Origin: Spirochaetales bacterium
Lineage (GTDB): Bacteria > Spirochaetota > Spirochaetia > Sphaerochaetales > Sphaerochaetaceae
Assembly: GCA_017470995.1 (NCBI GenBank)
Contig: JAFUXI010000020.1
Span: 1-50,472 of the forward strand
Direction of reading: 5' to 3'
DNA length: 50,472 bases
Shown here one piece after another: positions 24,239 through 33,827 of the stretch. The notes beneath the pieces are model-generated. The model saw only the letters and a list, made by a program, of their open reading frames with translations. It was not told the DNA's origin and did not search any database. The position numbers were made by a program, and so were the translations under genes. How positions within the stretch are numbered: position 1 is the stretch's first letter; every line of letters begins with the position of its first letter.

Positions 24239-25593
24239 GGAGCGGCTTCGTACTCCTGCATCTTTCTGATTATTGTCTTTCTTCCCAGCCCCAGGACATC
24301 GGCTGCCTTGGACTTGTTGCCCTTGCACCAGGCCACGGTTCCCAGGATGATGCGTTTCTCGGCCTCATCCATGGTCGTACCGAGTTCTATCTCCACGCTG
24401 TCCGTCTTGCTGGCGCGGCTTACTGCCGGAGGAAGGTCGCCCAGTTCAATCTGGCTTCCCCTGCACATCACGACCGCACTCTCTACGCAGTTCCGAAGCT
24501 CCCTGATGTTGCCCGGCCAGTCATAGCCGGCTATGGCGCTTCTTGCCTCATTGGAGAAACCGTCTATGTTCTTCTTGTTTTCCTTGCAGAACTCGTTGAG
24601 AAACGACGTTGCAAGAAGGAAGATGTCTTCCTTGCGCTCCCGAAGCGGCGGAACCGGGAGATTCACTACATTGAGCCTGTAGTAGAGGTCATCACGGAAG
24701 TTGCCCTTCTTTATCTCCTCTTCGAGGTTCCTGTTGGTTGCCGCAATCACGCGGACATCGGTCTTGATGGTCTTTTCTCCGCCTACCTTCTCGAACTCAC
24801 GCTCCTGAAGCACTCGCAGGAGTTTGATCTGGGTGCTGGGATCGATTTCCCCGATTTCATCGAGGAAGATGGTTCCGCCGTCCGCAAGCTCGAAACGGCC
24901 CTTCTTGTCTGCGATTGCGCCGGTGAAGGCACCCTTCACATGGCCGAAGAGCTCGCTCTCCAGAAGGTTGGCATTCAGGGCTGCGCAGTGCACCTTGACA
25001 AAAGGCTTATCCCTTCTGTCTGAATAATTTACAATGGCATCTGCAACCAGCTCCTTGCCGACTCCGCTTTCGCCTGTTATCAGCACCGATGCCCTTGAAG
25101 GTGCAATCTGCTGGATGGTCTCTATGAGTTTGAGGACCTTTTGGCTCTTGCCGATAATGCTGGTGTATCCGCTTTTCTTCTTGAGGTTCTCCAGCTCGGT
25201 CCTCAATTCCCTGTTCTTGTCGGCCATATCCTTGCCGGCAAGCGATCTCTTTATCAGTACCGAAAGATGATCCAGATTGACGGGTTTGGTCAGAAAGTCC
25301 ACTGCACCGTTCTGCATGGCAGTTACGGCATCCTCGATTGTCCCGTGACCCGTGAGCACGACGACAGGGATTGTGGGATAGGTGCTGTAGATGCGTTTGA
25401 GAAGCTCTGAGCCGCTCATATCGGGCATGCGCAGGTCGGTGATGACCATATCGATGGCCTGATTGTTGACCATCTTCCATGCAATCTCACCGTTCTCGGC
25501 CTGAAGACCGTTGTAGCCGTCCAGCTCAAGGGCCGCCACCAGACCTTCGCGTATGTATTTCTCATCATCTACGACAAGTATGTTTCTCTTCAT
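24235..25593 (-). CDS. Sigma54-dependent response regulator (NtrC/AtoC type)
   Basis: 452 residues from the ATG at 25593, which has AGGGGGAG five bases upstream; a GTG two codons earlier overlaps the kinase stop and is an alternative. Receiver domain 1-120 with Asp9-Asp10, phospho-acceptor Asp53 (ITDLRMP), Thr81 and Lys103. AAA+ domain with Walker A GESGVGKE at 174-181, the sigma54-contacting GAFTGA loop at 221-226 and Walker [11 protein letters not shown] Fis-type HTH ends the protein ([24 protein letters not shown]). It activates RpoN promoters when phosphorylated by the adjacent kinase. Targets are unknown; I saw no clear -24/-12 promoter in the window. Translationally coupled to dinG. Confidence 0.93.
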   Translation of the reverse strand: MKRNILVVDDEKYIREGLVAALELDGYNGLQAENGEIAWKMVNNQAIDMVITDLRMPDMSGSELLKRIYSTYPTIPVVVLTGHGTIEDAVTAMQNGAVDFLTKPVNLDHLSVLIKRSLAGKDMADKNRELRTELENLKKKSGYTSIIGKSQKVLKLIETIQQIAPSRASVLITGESGVGKELVADAIVNYSDRRDKPFVKVHCAALNANLLESELFGHVKGAFTGAIADKKGRFELADGGTIFLDEIGEIDPSTQIKLLRVLQEREFEKVGGEKTIKTDVRVIAATNRNLEEEIKKGNFRDDLYYRLNVVNLPVPPLRERKEDIFLLATSFLNEFCKENKKNIDGFSNEARSAIAGYDWPGNIRELRNCVESAVVMCRGSQIELGDLPPAVSRASKTDSVEIELGTTMDEAEKRIILGTVAWCKGNKSKAADVLGLGRKTIIRKMQEYEAAP

Positions 25594-25595
25594 AA

Positions 25596-26771
25596 TCACT
25601 CCCCCTGCCTGGTATCGGCAATGCGGAATCTCTCGTTCTGGGGCACGGGAATCTGCAGGATGAACTCGGAACCCTCACCTTGAGTCGAATGCACGGTCAC
25701 ATCGCCTCCGTGCTGCTTCATGATCTTGAACAGCACCGTAAGCCCCAACCCGGTACCAGAGGACTTGGTGGTATAGTAAGGCTCGAAGATCTTGCTCATC
25801 TGGTCCTCCGTCATGCCGCAGCCGTTGTCCTGCACGGAAATCTTGACCATATCCGACTCGATGAAGGTACTGATGACGATCGAGGGGTTCTTCCTGTCCT
25901 GAGGCATGGCCTGCATGGCATTCTTGACCAGATTCAGAATCGACTGCTGCATCAGGGAGCAGTCCGCGAAGACCTTCGGGAGCGAAGTTGCAAGGTTCAC
26001 ACCAAGCTCTATGCCCTTCTCCGCAAGCTCGGCCTTCACCACATCCACGGTCTTTCGGACTATATCGTTGATGTTGCACACCGAAAGGTCAACCTTCATT
26101 GGCTTTACCGCAAACAGGAAATCAACCGCAATCTTGTTGATGCGGTCGACCTCCTCGCTCACGACGTCCAGATACTTATGGGCCTCCTCCCGTGTCATCG
26201 AGCCGTTCTTCTCCATCATCTTGTCCATCAGCTGGAGATAGATGGAGATCGATGCCAGCGGGTTCTTAATCTCATGGGCTACGCCGGCGGCCATGGTCGT
26301 CATCTGGGCAAGGCTCTCGTTCTTGCGGAACTCCTCCTTGAAGCGGTTGAAGAACGTCACGTCACGGAAGATGAACAGACAGGCCTCGTACTCGAAAAGC
26401 CTTGTTGCGCTGCAGTCCAGAGCCCTTGTGCCCACAGAGGGGTCATCCACCTCGAAGAACTCGCTCTTGTGGTTGTCCGAAGACTGCAGAAAGGACTTTA
26501 TAAATGAAAGTATCTCATTGTTTACGATGACTTTGCTTACATTGACATCGGCATACTTCTTCCTTGAGGCCAGAGGCATCAGGCTTGTAAGCGTGTTGTT
26601 CAGATACATCACGTTGCCCGAATCCGAGACCATCAGACTGCCCTCGAAGGAATTATCCAGAATCACGTTGCGGATCTTCAGGTCGGAGTTCTGGGTATCT
26701 ATGATGCGAAGGATTTCCTCTGCCGGAAGCTTCTCGATTTTCGTCGAGGCTTTCTTTACGAACTGGCTCAT
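25596..26771 (-). CDS. Soluble histidine kinase (NtrB/AtoS-like, PAS sensor)
   Basis: 391 residues with no membrane helix. A coiled N-terminus leads into a PAS domain at about 35-140 (VILDNSFEGSLMVSDSGNVMYLNNTL ... CLFIFRDVTFFNRFKEEF). The dimerisation domain has the phospho-accepting His166 (AAGVAHEIKNPLA). The ATP lid has N-box NLVKNAMQAM, G1 DNGCGM, F-box FEPYYTTK and G2 GTGLGL. It senses a cytoplasmic signal and drives the adjacent sigma54 regulator. The start overlaps holB by four bases (ATGA), so kinase output is tied to expression of replication genes. A pair of this type linked to a CvpA gene also occurs in Treponema. Confidence 0.92.
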   Translation of the reverse strand: MSQFVKKASTKIEKLPAEEILRIIDTQNSDLKIRNVILDNSFEGSLMVSDSGNVMYLNNTLTSLMPLASRKKYADVNVSKVIVNNEILSFIKSFLQSSDNHKSEFFEVDDPSVGTRALDCSATRLFEYEACLFIFRDVTFFNRFKEEFRKNESLAQMTTMAAGVAHEIKNPLASISIYLQLMDKMMEKNGSMTREEAHKYLDVVSEEVDRINKIAVDFLFAVKPMKVDLSVCNINDIVRKTVDVVKAELAEKGIELGVNLATSLPKVFADCSLMQQSILNLVKNAMQAMPQDRKNPSIVISTFIESDMVKISVQDNGCGMTEDQMSKIFEPYYTTKSSGTGLGLTVLFKIMKQHGGDVTVHSTQGEGSEFILQIPVPQNERFRIADTRQGE

Positions 26772-27871
26772 CTGATGACCTCCCGTATCCTGTAGACCAC
26801 GAAGTCGAACGTAAGGCGCTTGGTCTGGTTGTAGGTCTTCCCCTTTGTCACGGCCTCATTGACGGCCTTGAGAAGGTACTCGGTCCTTCTCTGGTCCAGT
26901 TTCCCCTCGGTAAATGAAAGACGGATCTTGTCTATGACATGATTGAAGAAGGTATCCCAGGCCTGGGTCTTCTCCAGAACCGATACCAGGGCGGGAATAT
27001 CCAGATCCTTCTTCTCCAGAAGAGCGGATGCGGACTCCGAAAGCATCCTGTCGTCGATTCCGCTCCCCTGCAGGAAGAACTGCTGAAGGTCCTCGTATCT
27101 GGAAGGATCCACGAACAGGGAATTGAGGACATAGGCCTTCTCTTCGGGACCGAAGCTCTTAAAGCGGAACTTGCGCACACGGCTGAGTATGGTGGCGGGA
27201 ATGCGCCCTGCATTCTCGGAAATCAGAATGAAGTGGCTGCCCTCGGGAGGCTCTTCAAGAGTCTTCAGAAGCGCATTGACCGCACCGTCGCCGGCATTCT
27301 CCAGGCCTTCGATGATTACGAATTTCTGCCCCCCGTCCATTGACGATGTGGCACACCAGTCACGGATTGCGCGCACCTGTCCTACGGATACGGAAGCGAT
27401 ACGGTTGCCCTCCGTCAGCGGGGAAAGAGCCTTCAGCAGCTTGTCTGCCACGGCAGCGGCATCCGTATCGGAAGTACTCTCAAGTTCCCTGAGGACATCG
27501 GTAGCTTCAGCGGCATCGGAGAACTTCTTTTTTGCAGCTACGGTGTTCTGACCGTCCATCAATGCACCGTGATACTGCTGGAGGAGAATCGATACATTCT
27601 CTCGCAGAAAACGCTTGGCACTGTCGTTTCTATGCTTCTTGTACAGTTCGATGGCAGTCCTGATGCGGTAGGAATGGTTTCTGTCGGAGACGATTATCAC
27701 GTTCTCAGACGGGATCTGAAGCCTCTGGCAGACTGCACGGGAAGCGAACATGCGGCCGCTGCAGCGTTCTCCGGAAAAGAGCACTGCATTCGGAAACACC
27801 CTGTCTTTGCACAGTTCTTCCAGAAGCGGGGCCACTTCGGCCTGAGTTTTGTCCAATCCGCCCAGAATCAT
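26768..27871 (-). CDS. holB: DNA polymerase III delta' subunit-like clamp-loader protein
   Basis: 367 residues. NALLKTLEEPPEGSHFILISENAGRIPATILSRVRKFRF (about 205-243) is the classic clamp-loader segment with sensor 1 and the arginine motif (SRV here for SRC). The N-terminal P-loop is degenerate (SGERCSGRM, no Lys-Thr), as in delta', which does not hydrolyse ATP. The zinc-binding cysteine cluster of enterobacterial delta' is not seen, and the central region (about 70-160) is longer and charged. It helps open and load the sliding clamp. One base separates the cvpA stop from its ATG. Confidence 0.83.
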   Translation of the reverse strand: MILGGLDKTQAEVAPLLEELCKDRVFPNAVLFSGERCSGRMFASRAVCQRLQIPSENVIIVSDRNHSYRIRTAIELYKKHRNDSAKRFLRENVSILLQQYHGALMDGQNTVAAKKKFSDAAEATDVLRELESTSDTDAAAVADKLLKALSPLTEGNRIASVSVGQVRAIRDWCATSSMDGGQKFVIIEGLENAGDGAVNALLKTLEEPPEGSHFILISENAGRIPATILSRVRKFRFKSFGPEEKAYVLNSLFVDPSRYEDLQQFFLQGSGIDDRMLSESASALLEKKDLDIPALVSVLEKTQAWDTFFNHVIDKIRLSFTEGKLDQRRTEYLLKAVNEAVTKGKTYNQTKRLTFDFVVYRIREVIR

Positions 27872-27872
27872 A

Positions 27873-28370
27873 TCAGACTCCGCTCACGAAATTGGTTATG
27901 GTCGATGCACAGGCATTTGCAAACGGCATGATGAGCTTGCTAGAGAAAAGACTCTCCTCGAAGTAATGCTGCAGGTTGAACACATTCTGGAAACCGAGGA
28001 TGTACTCGAAGGCGGCAAAGAGGCAGAAGGCCTCGATGAGTCCCAGGAAGAACCCCAGGATATTGTCCACTACCGAAAGATGCGCGGTATCGACTATATG
28101 CAGCATGATCGAGCCGAAACCCTTCATCACAAGATATCCGGCAATGAAAATGAGGAAATAGGACACGAAAGCTGCAAGCCATGCCGGGAATGCAAGCTTG
28201 TTCACGAAAACCGGACTCAGCGAATGTGTATACATCAGGGCAAGCAGAAAGCCCAGAATGAAACCGAACTTGGAGGCAATCTCATCCAGAAAGCCCTTGA
28301 TGGCTCCCCAGATTCCCCCGATCATGAATATCACGAAAAGAACGTAGTCTAATGCCGTAAGATACTTCAT
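27873..28370 (-). CDS. cvpA: CvpA family membrane protein
   Basis: 165 residues, four predicted transmembrane helices (about 8-28, 32-50, 63-85 and 100-125) ending in an amphipathic tail. ALDYVLFVIFMIGGIWGAIKGFLDEIASKFGFILGF and HLSVVDNILGFFLGLIEAF are typical CvpA segments. CvpA proteins are needed for colicin V export in E. coli and for envelope stress or bile tolerance elsewhere; the mechanism is unclear. First gene of a six-gene operon (cvpA-holB-kinase-regulator-dinG-wHTH). GAGGA precedes the ATG. The promoter lies in the 116-bp divergent gap with secA. Confidence 0.85.
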   Translation of the reverse strand: MKYLTALDYVLFVIFMIGGIWGAIKGFLDEIASKFGFILGFLLALMYTHSLSPVFVNKLAFPAWLAAFVSYFLIFIAGYLVMKGFGSIMLHIVDTAHLSVVDNILGFFLGLIEAFCLFAAFEYILGFQNVFNLQHYFEESLFSSKLIMPFANACASTITNFVSGV

Positions 28371-28381
28371 CTGTTCCTCTT

Positions 28382-28411
28382 CTGTGTCAATTAGTTTTTA
28401 ACCTGTGTCAA
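28382..28411. promoter_or_regulatory. CTGTGTCAA direct repeats in the cvpA/secA divergent region
   Basis: CTGTGTCAA occurs at 28382-28390 and 28403-28411 (21 bp apart, two helical turns), reading TTGACACAG toward cvpA. Each contains a perfect -35 hexamer TTGACA on the minus strand, but no matching -10 at standard spacing. A TATAAT on the minus strand lies at 28429-28424. Confidence 0.4.
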
Positions 28412-28473
28412 ATATACACACCTATTATAAACAAAGAAAGACAAATTAGCTATCCGATAGCCTGAAAAATTAA

Positions 28474-28479
28474 TATAAT
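28474..28479 (+). promoter_or_regulatory. -10 box of secA, leaderless geometry
   Basis: Consensus TATAAT at 28474-28479, seven bases before the ATG at 28487. No Shine-Dalgarno is present and no good -35 is seen at 16-18 nt. Confidence 0.45.
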
Positions 28480-28486
28480 TGATTCC

Positions 28487-31261
28487 ATGAGTATTTTCAC
28501 AGCTATTTTCGGCAGCAAGAAAGACAAGGACCTGAAGCATCTCAGGCCCATAGTAGATAAAGTCAACTCATTCGAGCCTTGGGCAAAGAGCCTCAAGGAC
28601 GAGGACTTCCCCCTTCAGACCAAGAAGTTCAAGGAGCGAATCAATGACGGAGAGACCTTGGACCAGATCCTTCCGGAGGCATTCGCGCTGGTGCGTGAAG
28701 CCGCATTCAGGGTACTGGGCGAGCGCCACTACGACGTGCAGATCATGGGAGCCATCGTCCTCCATGAAGGCAAGATCCTGGAACTGAAGACCGGTGAAGG
28801 AAAGACCCTTACCAGCGTCCCTGCAGGATACCTCAACGCCCTCGAAGGCAAAGGCGTGCACATCATCACCGTCAACGACTACCTTGCAGAGCGTGACGCC
28901 CAGTGGATGGGCCCAATCTACAGCTTCCTCGGCCTCACCGTAGGCGTGATTCTTTCCAACATGGACAACGAGAGACGCCGACAGGCCTACAGCTGTGACG
29001 TCACATACGGAACCAACAACGAATTCGGCTTCGATTACCTTCGTGACAACATGAAGCTGCGTGCCCAGGACAAGATCCAGCCCAAGCACCACTACTGCAT
29101 CATAGACGAGATCGACTCGATCCTCATCGATGAGGCCAGGACCCCGCTCATCATTTCAGGCCAGGCCGATGACGATACCGATAAGGCCCGCAACGCAGAG
29201 AAAATCACCCAGTATTTCAAGGAATGCGAGAAAGACCCCGAGACCGGAGAGTATCCGGTCGTCAGCGCCTTCGCGCGTTTTGAGGAAGGGGCAAAGCTCG
29301 AACCCGAGGGAGACTACATGCTGGATGAGAAGTCCAAGCGCGTCAGCTTCACCACTGAAGGTATGGTCCACATGGAGGAGCTTCTCAAGCGTTTCAACAT
29401 CATCCAGGGTTCGCTCTACGATGACGAGAATTTCGAATACATCCACTACGTAACCCAGGCCATGGTTGCGAAGCACCTCTATCACAAAGATACGGACTAC
29501 GTCATCGCCGACAACCAAATCCAGATAGTAGATGAATTTACAGGAAGAATCCTTCACGGAAGACGTTATTCGGACGGCCTGCACCAGGCAATCGAGGCCA
29601 AGGAGCACATAAGGATCCTGGGCAAGAACAAGACCCTTGCGACCATCACCTTCCAGAACTTCTTCAGGATGTACGACAAGCTCTCAGGCATGACCGGAAC
29701 CGCAGATACCGAAGCAACCGAGTTCAATCAGATCTACAACCTCGATGTCGTCGTCATCCCCACTCACCTGCCCGTCATCAGGCAGGATCTGGATGACTAT
29801 GTCTTTTTGAACGACCAGTTCAAGTACAAGGCAATCTGTGAGGAGATCAAGCGCGTACACGAGACCGGACAGCCCATTCTCGTCGGTACGGTATCTATCG
29901 AGAAGTCCGAGCTCATCAGCGCTCTGCTTCGCAAGATGGGAATCCCTCATGAGGTCCTGAACGCAAAGAACCACGCGCGTGAGGCAACGATCATCGAGAA
30001 CGCCGGCGCCAAGGGTGCCGTCACGGTGGCGACCAACATGGCCGGACGTGGAACCGATATCAAGCTCGGCGGATCTCCGGATGCCCTTGCCCGCAAGATC
30101 TGCGGCACGGAGGCAACCGAAGAGCAGCTTAAGGAAGCAAGGGAAAAGACCTACGACCAGTGGAAGGCAAACTACGAGGAAGTCAAGGCCCTCGGAGGTC
30201 TCTATATCCTCGGTACGGAGCGCCATGAGTCCAGACGCATTGACAACCAGCTTCGCGGAAGAGCCGGACGTCAGGGAGACCCCGGAACATCCAGATTCTA
30301 CGTCAGTTTCGACGATACCCTGCTCAGGCTCTTTGCAAAGGACAGCCTCAAGGCCATGGTCGGCAGGCTCGGAATGAACACGGGCGAGCCTCTGGAGCAC
30401 TCTATGGTCAGCCGTGTCATCGAAAGCGCCCAGAAGCGCGTCGAGGAGCGCAACTTCGACATCAGAAAGCGCCTTCTGGAGTACGACGACGTCCTCAACG
30501 AGCAGAGAAACTTCATCTACTCCCAGCGTGACGAGATCCTCGTGGACAAGAACATAATCCAGAGAGCCATCAACGCCTGCGGAGAGTACATCGATTTCGA
30601 CATCGAGCAGGAAGGCATGAAGAACGGAGTCCGCAATCTCCAGAGCCTGCATCAGAGCCTACTGGACAGCATCGGATACGAATACAAACCCCAGAGCGGA
30701 GACGAGAAACTGCCTTCCGAGCAGCTTGCGGAAAGGCTTAAGAACGATGTGGCGGATCTCATCAATGCAAAGGTGCAGATCACAGGTCCCGAAGTCTTCT
30801 CGATGTTCATCCGCCAGATGTACCTCAAGCAGATCGATACCAGATGGCAGAACCACCTCGAGGAGCTTGAGGACCTCAGGGACTCAGTCTCGCTCAGGAC
30901 CTATGCCCAGAAGAACCCGCTCATCGAGTACAAGCTCGAGGGATCCGATATCTTCGACAGGATGATAGACCAGATCAAGAGCACGGTTGCAAAGACTGTC
31001 ATCAAGGTCCAGATAAAGACCGAGGGCCCTGCTCCGAGAACAGCAGCCCCCAGAAGGATTGTCGAGACACACCGCGAAGGTCTTTCGTTCGGTGCAATGG
31101 CCGCTGCCCAGCAGCAGGCCGCCCGCCAGAGCGTCAACGCAGGTGCCGTAGCCCCCGTACAGGTCGTAAGGACAGCCCCGAAGGTAGGACGCAACGATCC
31201 CTGCCCCTGCGGAAGCGGCAAGAAGTACAAGAACTGCTGCGGACGCAATCAGGGCGTCTGA
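28487..31261 (+). CDS. secA: Preprotein translocase ATPase SecA
   Basis: 924 residues. It drives unfolded proteins through SecYEG using ATP. NBD1 has TGEGKTLTS (Walker A) and the DEAD-like IDEIDSILIDEARTP; the preprotein crosslinking domain, helical scaffold (QIDTRWQNHLEELEDLRDSVSLRTYAQKNPLIEYK) and NBD2 (GTERHESRRIDNQLRGRAGRQGDPG) are all complete. The C-terminal zinc tail NDPCPCGSGKKYKNCC is intact and would bind SecB or ribosomes. The start codon follows a TATAAT directly. The stop abuts the mutS stop on the other strand with no base between. It is essential here because the window's many lipoproteins and barrels need it. Confidence 0.97.
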   Translation: MSIFTAIFGSKKDKDLKHLRPIVDKVNSFEPWAKSLKDEDFPLQTKKFKERINDGETLDQILPEAFALVREAAFRVLGERHYDVQIMGAIVLHEGKILELKTGEGKTLTSVPAGYLNALEGKGVHIITVNDYLAERDAQWMGPIYSFLGLTVGVILSNMDNERRRQAYSCDVTYGTNNEFGFDYLRDNMKLRAQDKIQPKHHYCIIDEIDSILIDEARTPLIISGQADDDTDKARNAEKITQYFKECEKDPETGEYPVVSAFARFEEGAKLEPEGDYMLDEKSKRVSFTTEGMVHMEELLKRFNIIQGSLYDDENFEYIHYVTQAMVAKHLYHKDTDYVIADNQIQIVDEFTGRILHGRRYSDGLHQAIEAKEHIRILGKNKTLATITFQNFFRMYDKLSGMTGTADTEATEFNQIYNLDVVVIPTHLPVIRQDLDDYVFLNDQFKYKAICEEIKRVHETGQPILVGTVSIEKSELISALLRKMGIPHEVLNAKNHAREATIIENAGAKGAVTVATNMAGRGTDIKLGGSPDALARKICGTEATEEQLKEAREKTYDQWKANYEEVKALGGLYILGTERHESRRIDNQLRGRAGRQGDPGTSRFYVSFDDTLLRLFAKDSLKAMVGRLGMNTGEPLEHSMVSRVIESAQKRVEERNFDIRKRLLEYDDVLNEQRNFIYSQRDEILVDKNIIQRAINACGEYIDFDIEQEGMKNGVRNLQSLHQSLLDSIGYEYKPQSGDEKLPSEQLAERLKNDVADLINAKVQITGPEVFSMFIRQMYLKQIDTRWQNHLEELEDLRDSVSLRTYAQKNPLIEYKLEGSDIFDRMIDQIKSTVAKTVIKVQIKTEGPAPRTAAPRRIVETHREGLSFGAMAAAQQQAARQSVNAGAVAPVQVVRTAPKVGRNDPCPCGSGKKYKNCCGRNQGV

Positions 31262-33820
31262 TCAGCTGTCCTGCTCTGAGAGTTCCTTCAGTCTGGAAAG
31301 GATAATCAGGGCCTGCATCGGAGTGATTTCATCCAGATTGATAGCCCTCAGCTCGCTTCGGATTTCGGATTCGGAGCTCTGGGGGTTTTCTTCATACTCT
31401 GCATCCGAAGTGAAAAGGCTCCCCTGATTCATCGAATAATCTGCAAAATGCCTGCTCTGGAAGCTCTTTGCATCCCTGACTACAGCTGCCGGTACTCCGG
31501 CCATCTTGGCGACATGGATTCCGTAGCTTGAATTGGCAACTCCGTCCTTGACCTTTCTGAGGAAAGTGACGCTGCCCTTTTCATCCAGGACATCCAGAGT
31601 CAGGAGCCTTATTCCGGAAGTATCCAGCATAGTCAGCTCATGATAGTGGGTTGCAAACAAGGTCTTGGCGCCCTTCTCTATCAGGCTCTTCATTATGGCG
31701 TAGGCAATGGACATTCCGTCCTGGGTGCTGGTTCCGCGTCCGATTTCATCCACTATAACAAAGGACCGCTGAGTGCAGTTGCGCAGTATGAAGGCTGCCT
31801 CCTGCATCTCCACGAGGAACGTGGACTCGCCTCTGGCCAGGTTGTCCATGGCACCGACTCGGCAGAAGATCTTGTCCACAATACCGATTCTGGCGCTTGT
31901 GGCAGGAACGTAGCTTCCCATATGGGCAAGAAGGATTATCAGGGCATTCTGCCTCAGATAGGTTGATTTTCCTGCCATGTTCGGGCCGGTTATCAAAGAG
32001 AACCTGATGGACATATCCAGGCTGTTGGATACGAACTTGCCTGGTCCTAGCTGTCTCTCGACAACGGGATGGCGGCCGTCCCGGATTTCCAGAACATCTT
32101 CTTCCGTCATCTGAGGGCAGACATAGGAAGAATCGACTGCAAGTGTAGCGAGGCTCTGGAATACATCTATAGTGTTAAGAAAATGACCGATCGAGTTCAG
32201 ATGGGCATCTATTTTGAGAACCTCTGCAAGAATCTCATCGTAGAGCTGACGCTCCAGGGTCTCTGCCTGGGCATTGGCCTGCAGGATGTCCTTCTCATAC
32301 TGCATGAGCTCGTCAGTGGTAAAGCGCTCTCCGTTGACCAGCGTCTGCTTGCGGTAGAAGTAGTCGGGCGCCTTGGATACCTGGCCCTTGGGAACTTCAA
32401 GATAGTAGCCGAAGACGCGGTTGTATCCGAGCTTCAGGATCGAGAGCCCGCTGTCTGCCTTTACCTTCTCCAGATAGCTCTTGAGAATCTCGTCGCTGTG
32501 ATCTTTGAGGGCCCTTCTCTGGTCCAGTAGCTCATCGTAGCCGTCCAGGATGACCTGACCTTCCTGGAACTGGCCCAGACACTGGTCGTTGATCGCCCTG
32601 TCTATCCTGTTCATCAGTTCTGCGCACTCCGAGAGAGCATTCTGATCCAGAGATGTCTCAAGAAGGGAGAAATACCTGTCGGGATTGGATGAGACAAGGT
32701 TGAAGAAGCTTCCGATGGTCTGTTTTATACCCACAAGATCATGCGGAACCGCTCTCTTGAGCATCACCCTGGTGACAAGACGGTTGAGATCCCGTGCCGT
32801 TCCCAGGGCCTCACGGACGCGGGAAAGTTCATCTGGATTATCCACGAAGAACCGAACCCAGTCCTGTCTGAAGCGAATCTGCTGTAAATCCCTGAGCGGG
32901 AAAGAAATCCAGTTCTTCAGAAGCCTGCTTCCGCCGCTTGTGCAGGTGCGGTTTATGCAGTCGAAGAGCGAGTATCTGGAGGACCCGTCATAAAGGTTGG
33001 AGAACAGCTCCAGGTTCTTTCTGGAGCTCTCGTCCATAGCGACGAAACTCTCTTCGTCATCCACCTTGTAGTCCGTCAGATGGCTGACCGAACTCTTTGA
33101 GGTCTCTGTAATGTAACGGATCAGGGCTCCGGCAGGACAGACCAGCCGGTCGTTGTCCTTCAGCCCGTAGGAAGCAAGGCTCTTTACCTTGGCCTGCTCG
33201 CAGAGGATCTTGTAGCAGCTTTTCTGGGTGAAGTACCAGGGAGCAAGCTTCGTGACCATTGCAGGATAGCTGTCGATGGTAGCCTTGAAGTCGAAATCCA
33301 GAAAGTACTCGTCCTCACAGACCAGGACCTCGCGCGGGGCAATCTGCTGCAAAGCGGTACGCACCGACTGAGCCTTATTCTTTGAATCAAGAGCCCTGAT
33401 GTGGAAATCGCCGGTGGAGACATCGCAGAAAGCCAGGGCGTGCTGGAAGAAGCAGATAATGTAGTTGAAGCTCTTGTCATCCAGAAAGTCCTCGTCCACA
33501 ACGGTAGCAGGGGTGACGATGCGCACCACTTCCCTTCGTGCAAGGGCCTTGGAATTATCCGAAAGCTCCAGCTGCTCGCATATGGCGATCTTCTTCCCGC
33601 AGTCCAGGAGCCTCTTTATGTAGTTCTTGGCTGCGTGGAAGGGAATACCGCACATGGGGGAATCTCCCCTATGCGTCAGAGTCAGATTCAGAAGGGCCGA
33701 TACCTCCCTTGCATCCTCGTCGAACATCTCGTAGAAGTCTCCGAGGCGGAAGAAGAGCACCATATCCGCATACTGGCTCTTCATCTCGCGGTATTGCTTC
33801 ATCAAAGGAGTTTCAGCCAT
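31262..33820 (-). CDS. mutS: DNA mismatch repair protein MutS
   Basis: 852 residues. It recognises mispairs and small loops. Mismatch-wedge FYE at 29-31 (RLGDFYEMF), connector and lever domains, then the ATPase with Walker A TGPNMAGKST, STFLVEMQEA, Walker B FVIVDEIGRGTSTQDG and the ATHYHEL switch. It starts seven bases after the bamA stop and so depends on the tamB-bamA transcript or an internal promoter. The bamA-mutS neighbourhood is shared with other spirochaetes, in which I recall a Skp/OmpH gene lying between them. Convergent with secA with zero spacing and no terminator. Confidence 0.97.
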   Translation of the reverse strand: MAETPLMKQYREMKSQYADMVLFFRLGDFYEMFDEDAREVSALLNLTLTHRGDSPMCGIPFHAAKNYIKRLLDCGKKIAICEQLELSDNSKALARREVVRIVTPATVVDEDFLDDKSFNYIICFFQHALAFCDVSTGDFHIRALDSKNKAQSVRTALQQIAPREVLVCEDEYFLDFDFKATIDSYPAMVTKLAPWYFTQKSCYKILCEQAKVKSLASYGLKDNDRLVCPAGALIRYITETSKSSVSHLTDYKVDDEESFVAMDESSRKNLELFSNLYDGSSRYSLFDCINRTCTSGGSRLLKNWISFPLRDLQQIRFRQDWVRFFVDNPDELSRVREALGTARDLNRLVTRVMLKRAVPHDLVGIKQTIGSFFNLVSSNPDRYFSLLETSLDQNALSECAELMNRIDRAINDQCLGQFQEGQVILDGYDELLDQRRALKDHSDEILKSYLEKVKADSGLSILKLGYNRVFGYYLEVPKGQVSKAPDYFYRKQTLVNGERFTTDELMQYEKDILQANAQAETLERQLYDEILAEVLKIDAHLNSIGHFLNTIDVFQSLATLAVDSSYVCPQMTEEDVLEIRDGRHPVVERQLGPGKFVSNSLDMSIRFSLITGPNMAGKSTYLRQNALIILLAHMGSYVPATSARIGIVDKIFCRVGAMDNLARGESTFLVEMQEAAFILRNCTQRSFVIVDEIGRGTSTQDGMSIAYAIMKSLIEKGAKTLFATHYHELTMLDTSGIRLLTLDVLDEKGSVTFLRKVKDGVANSSYGIHVAKMAGVPAAVVRDAKSFQSRHFADYSMNQGSLFTSDAEYEENPQSSESEIRSELRAINLDEITPMQALIILSRLKELSEQDS

Positions 33821-33827
33821 AATTTCT

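Noticed and set aside
24239..24328. 30-codon N-terminal extension of the DinG-like helicase
   Set aside because: Overlaps the C-terminal HTH of the sigma54 regulator; the ATGA overlap at 24238 is the usual coupling in this operon.
25680..26507. Plus-strand ORF of 275 codons opposite the histidine kinase
   Set aside because: His/Leu-rich shadow of a complete kinase gene.
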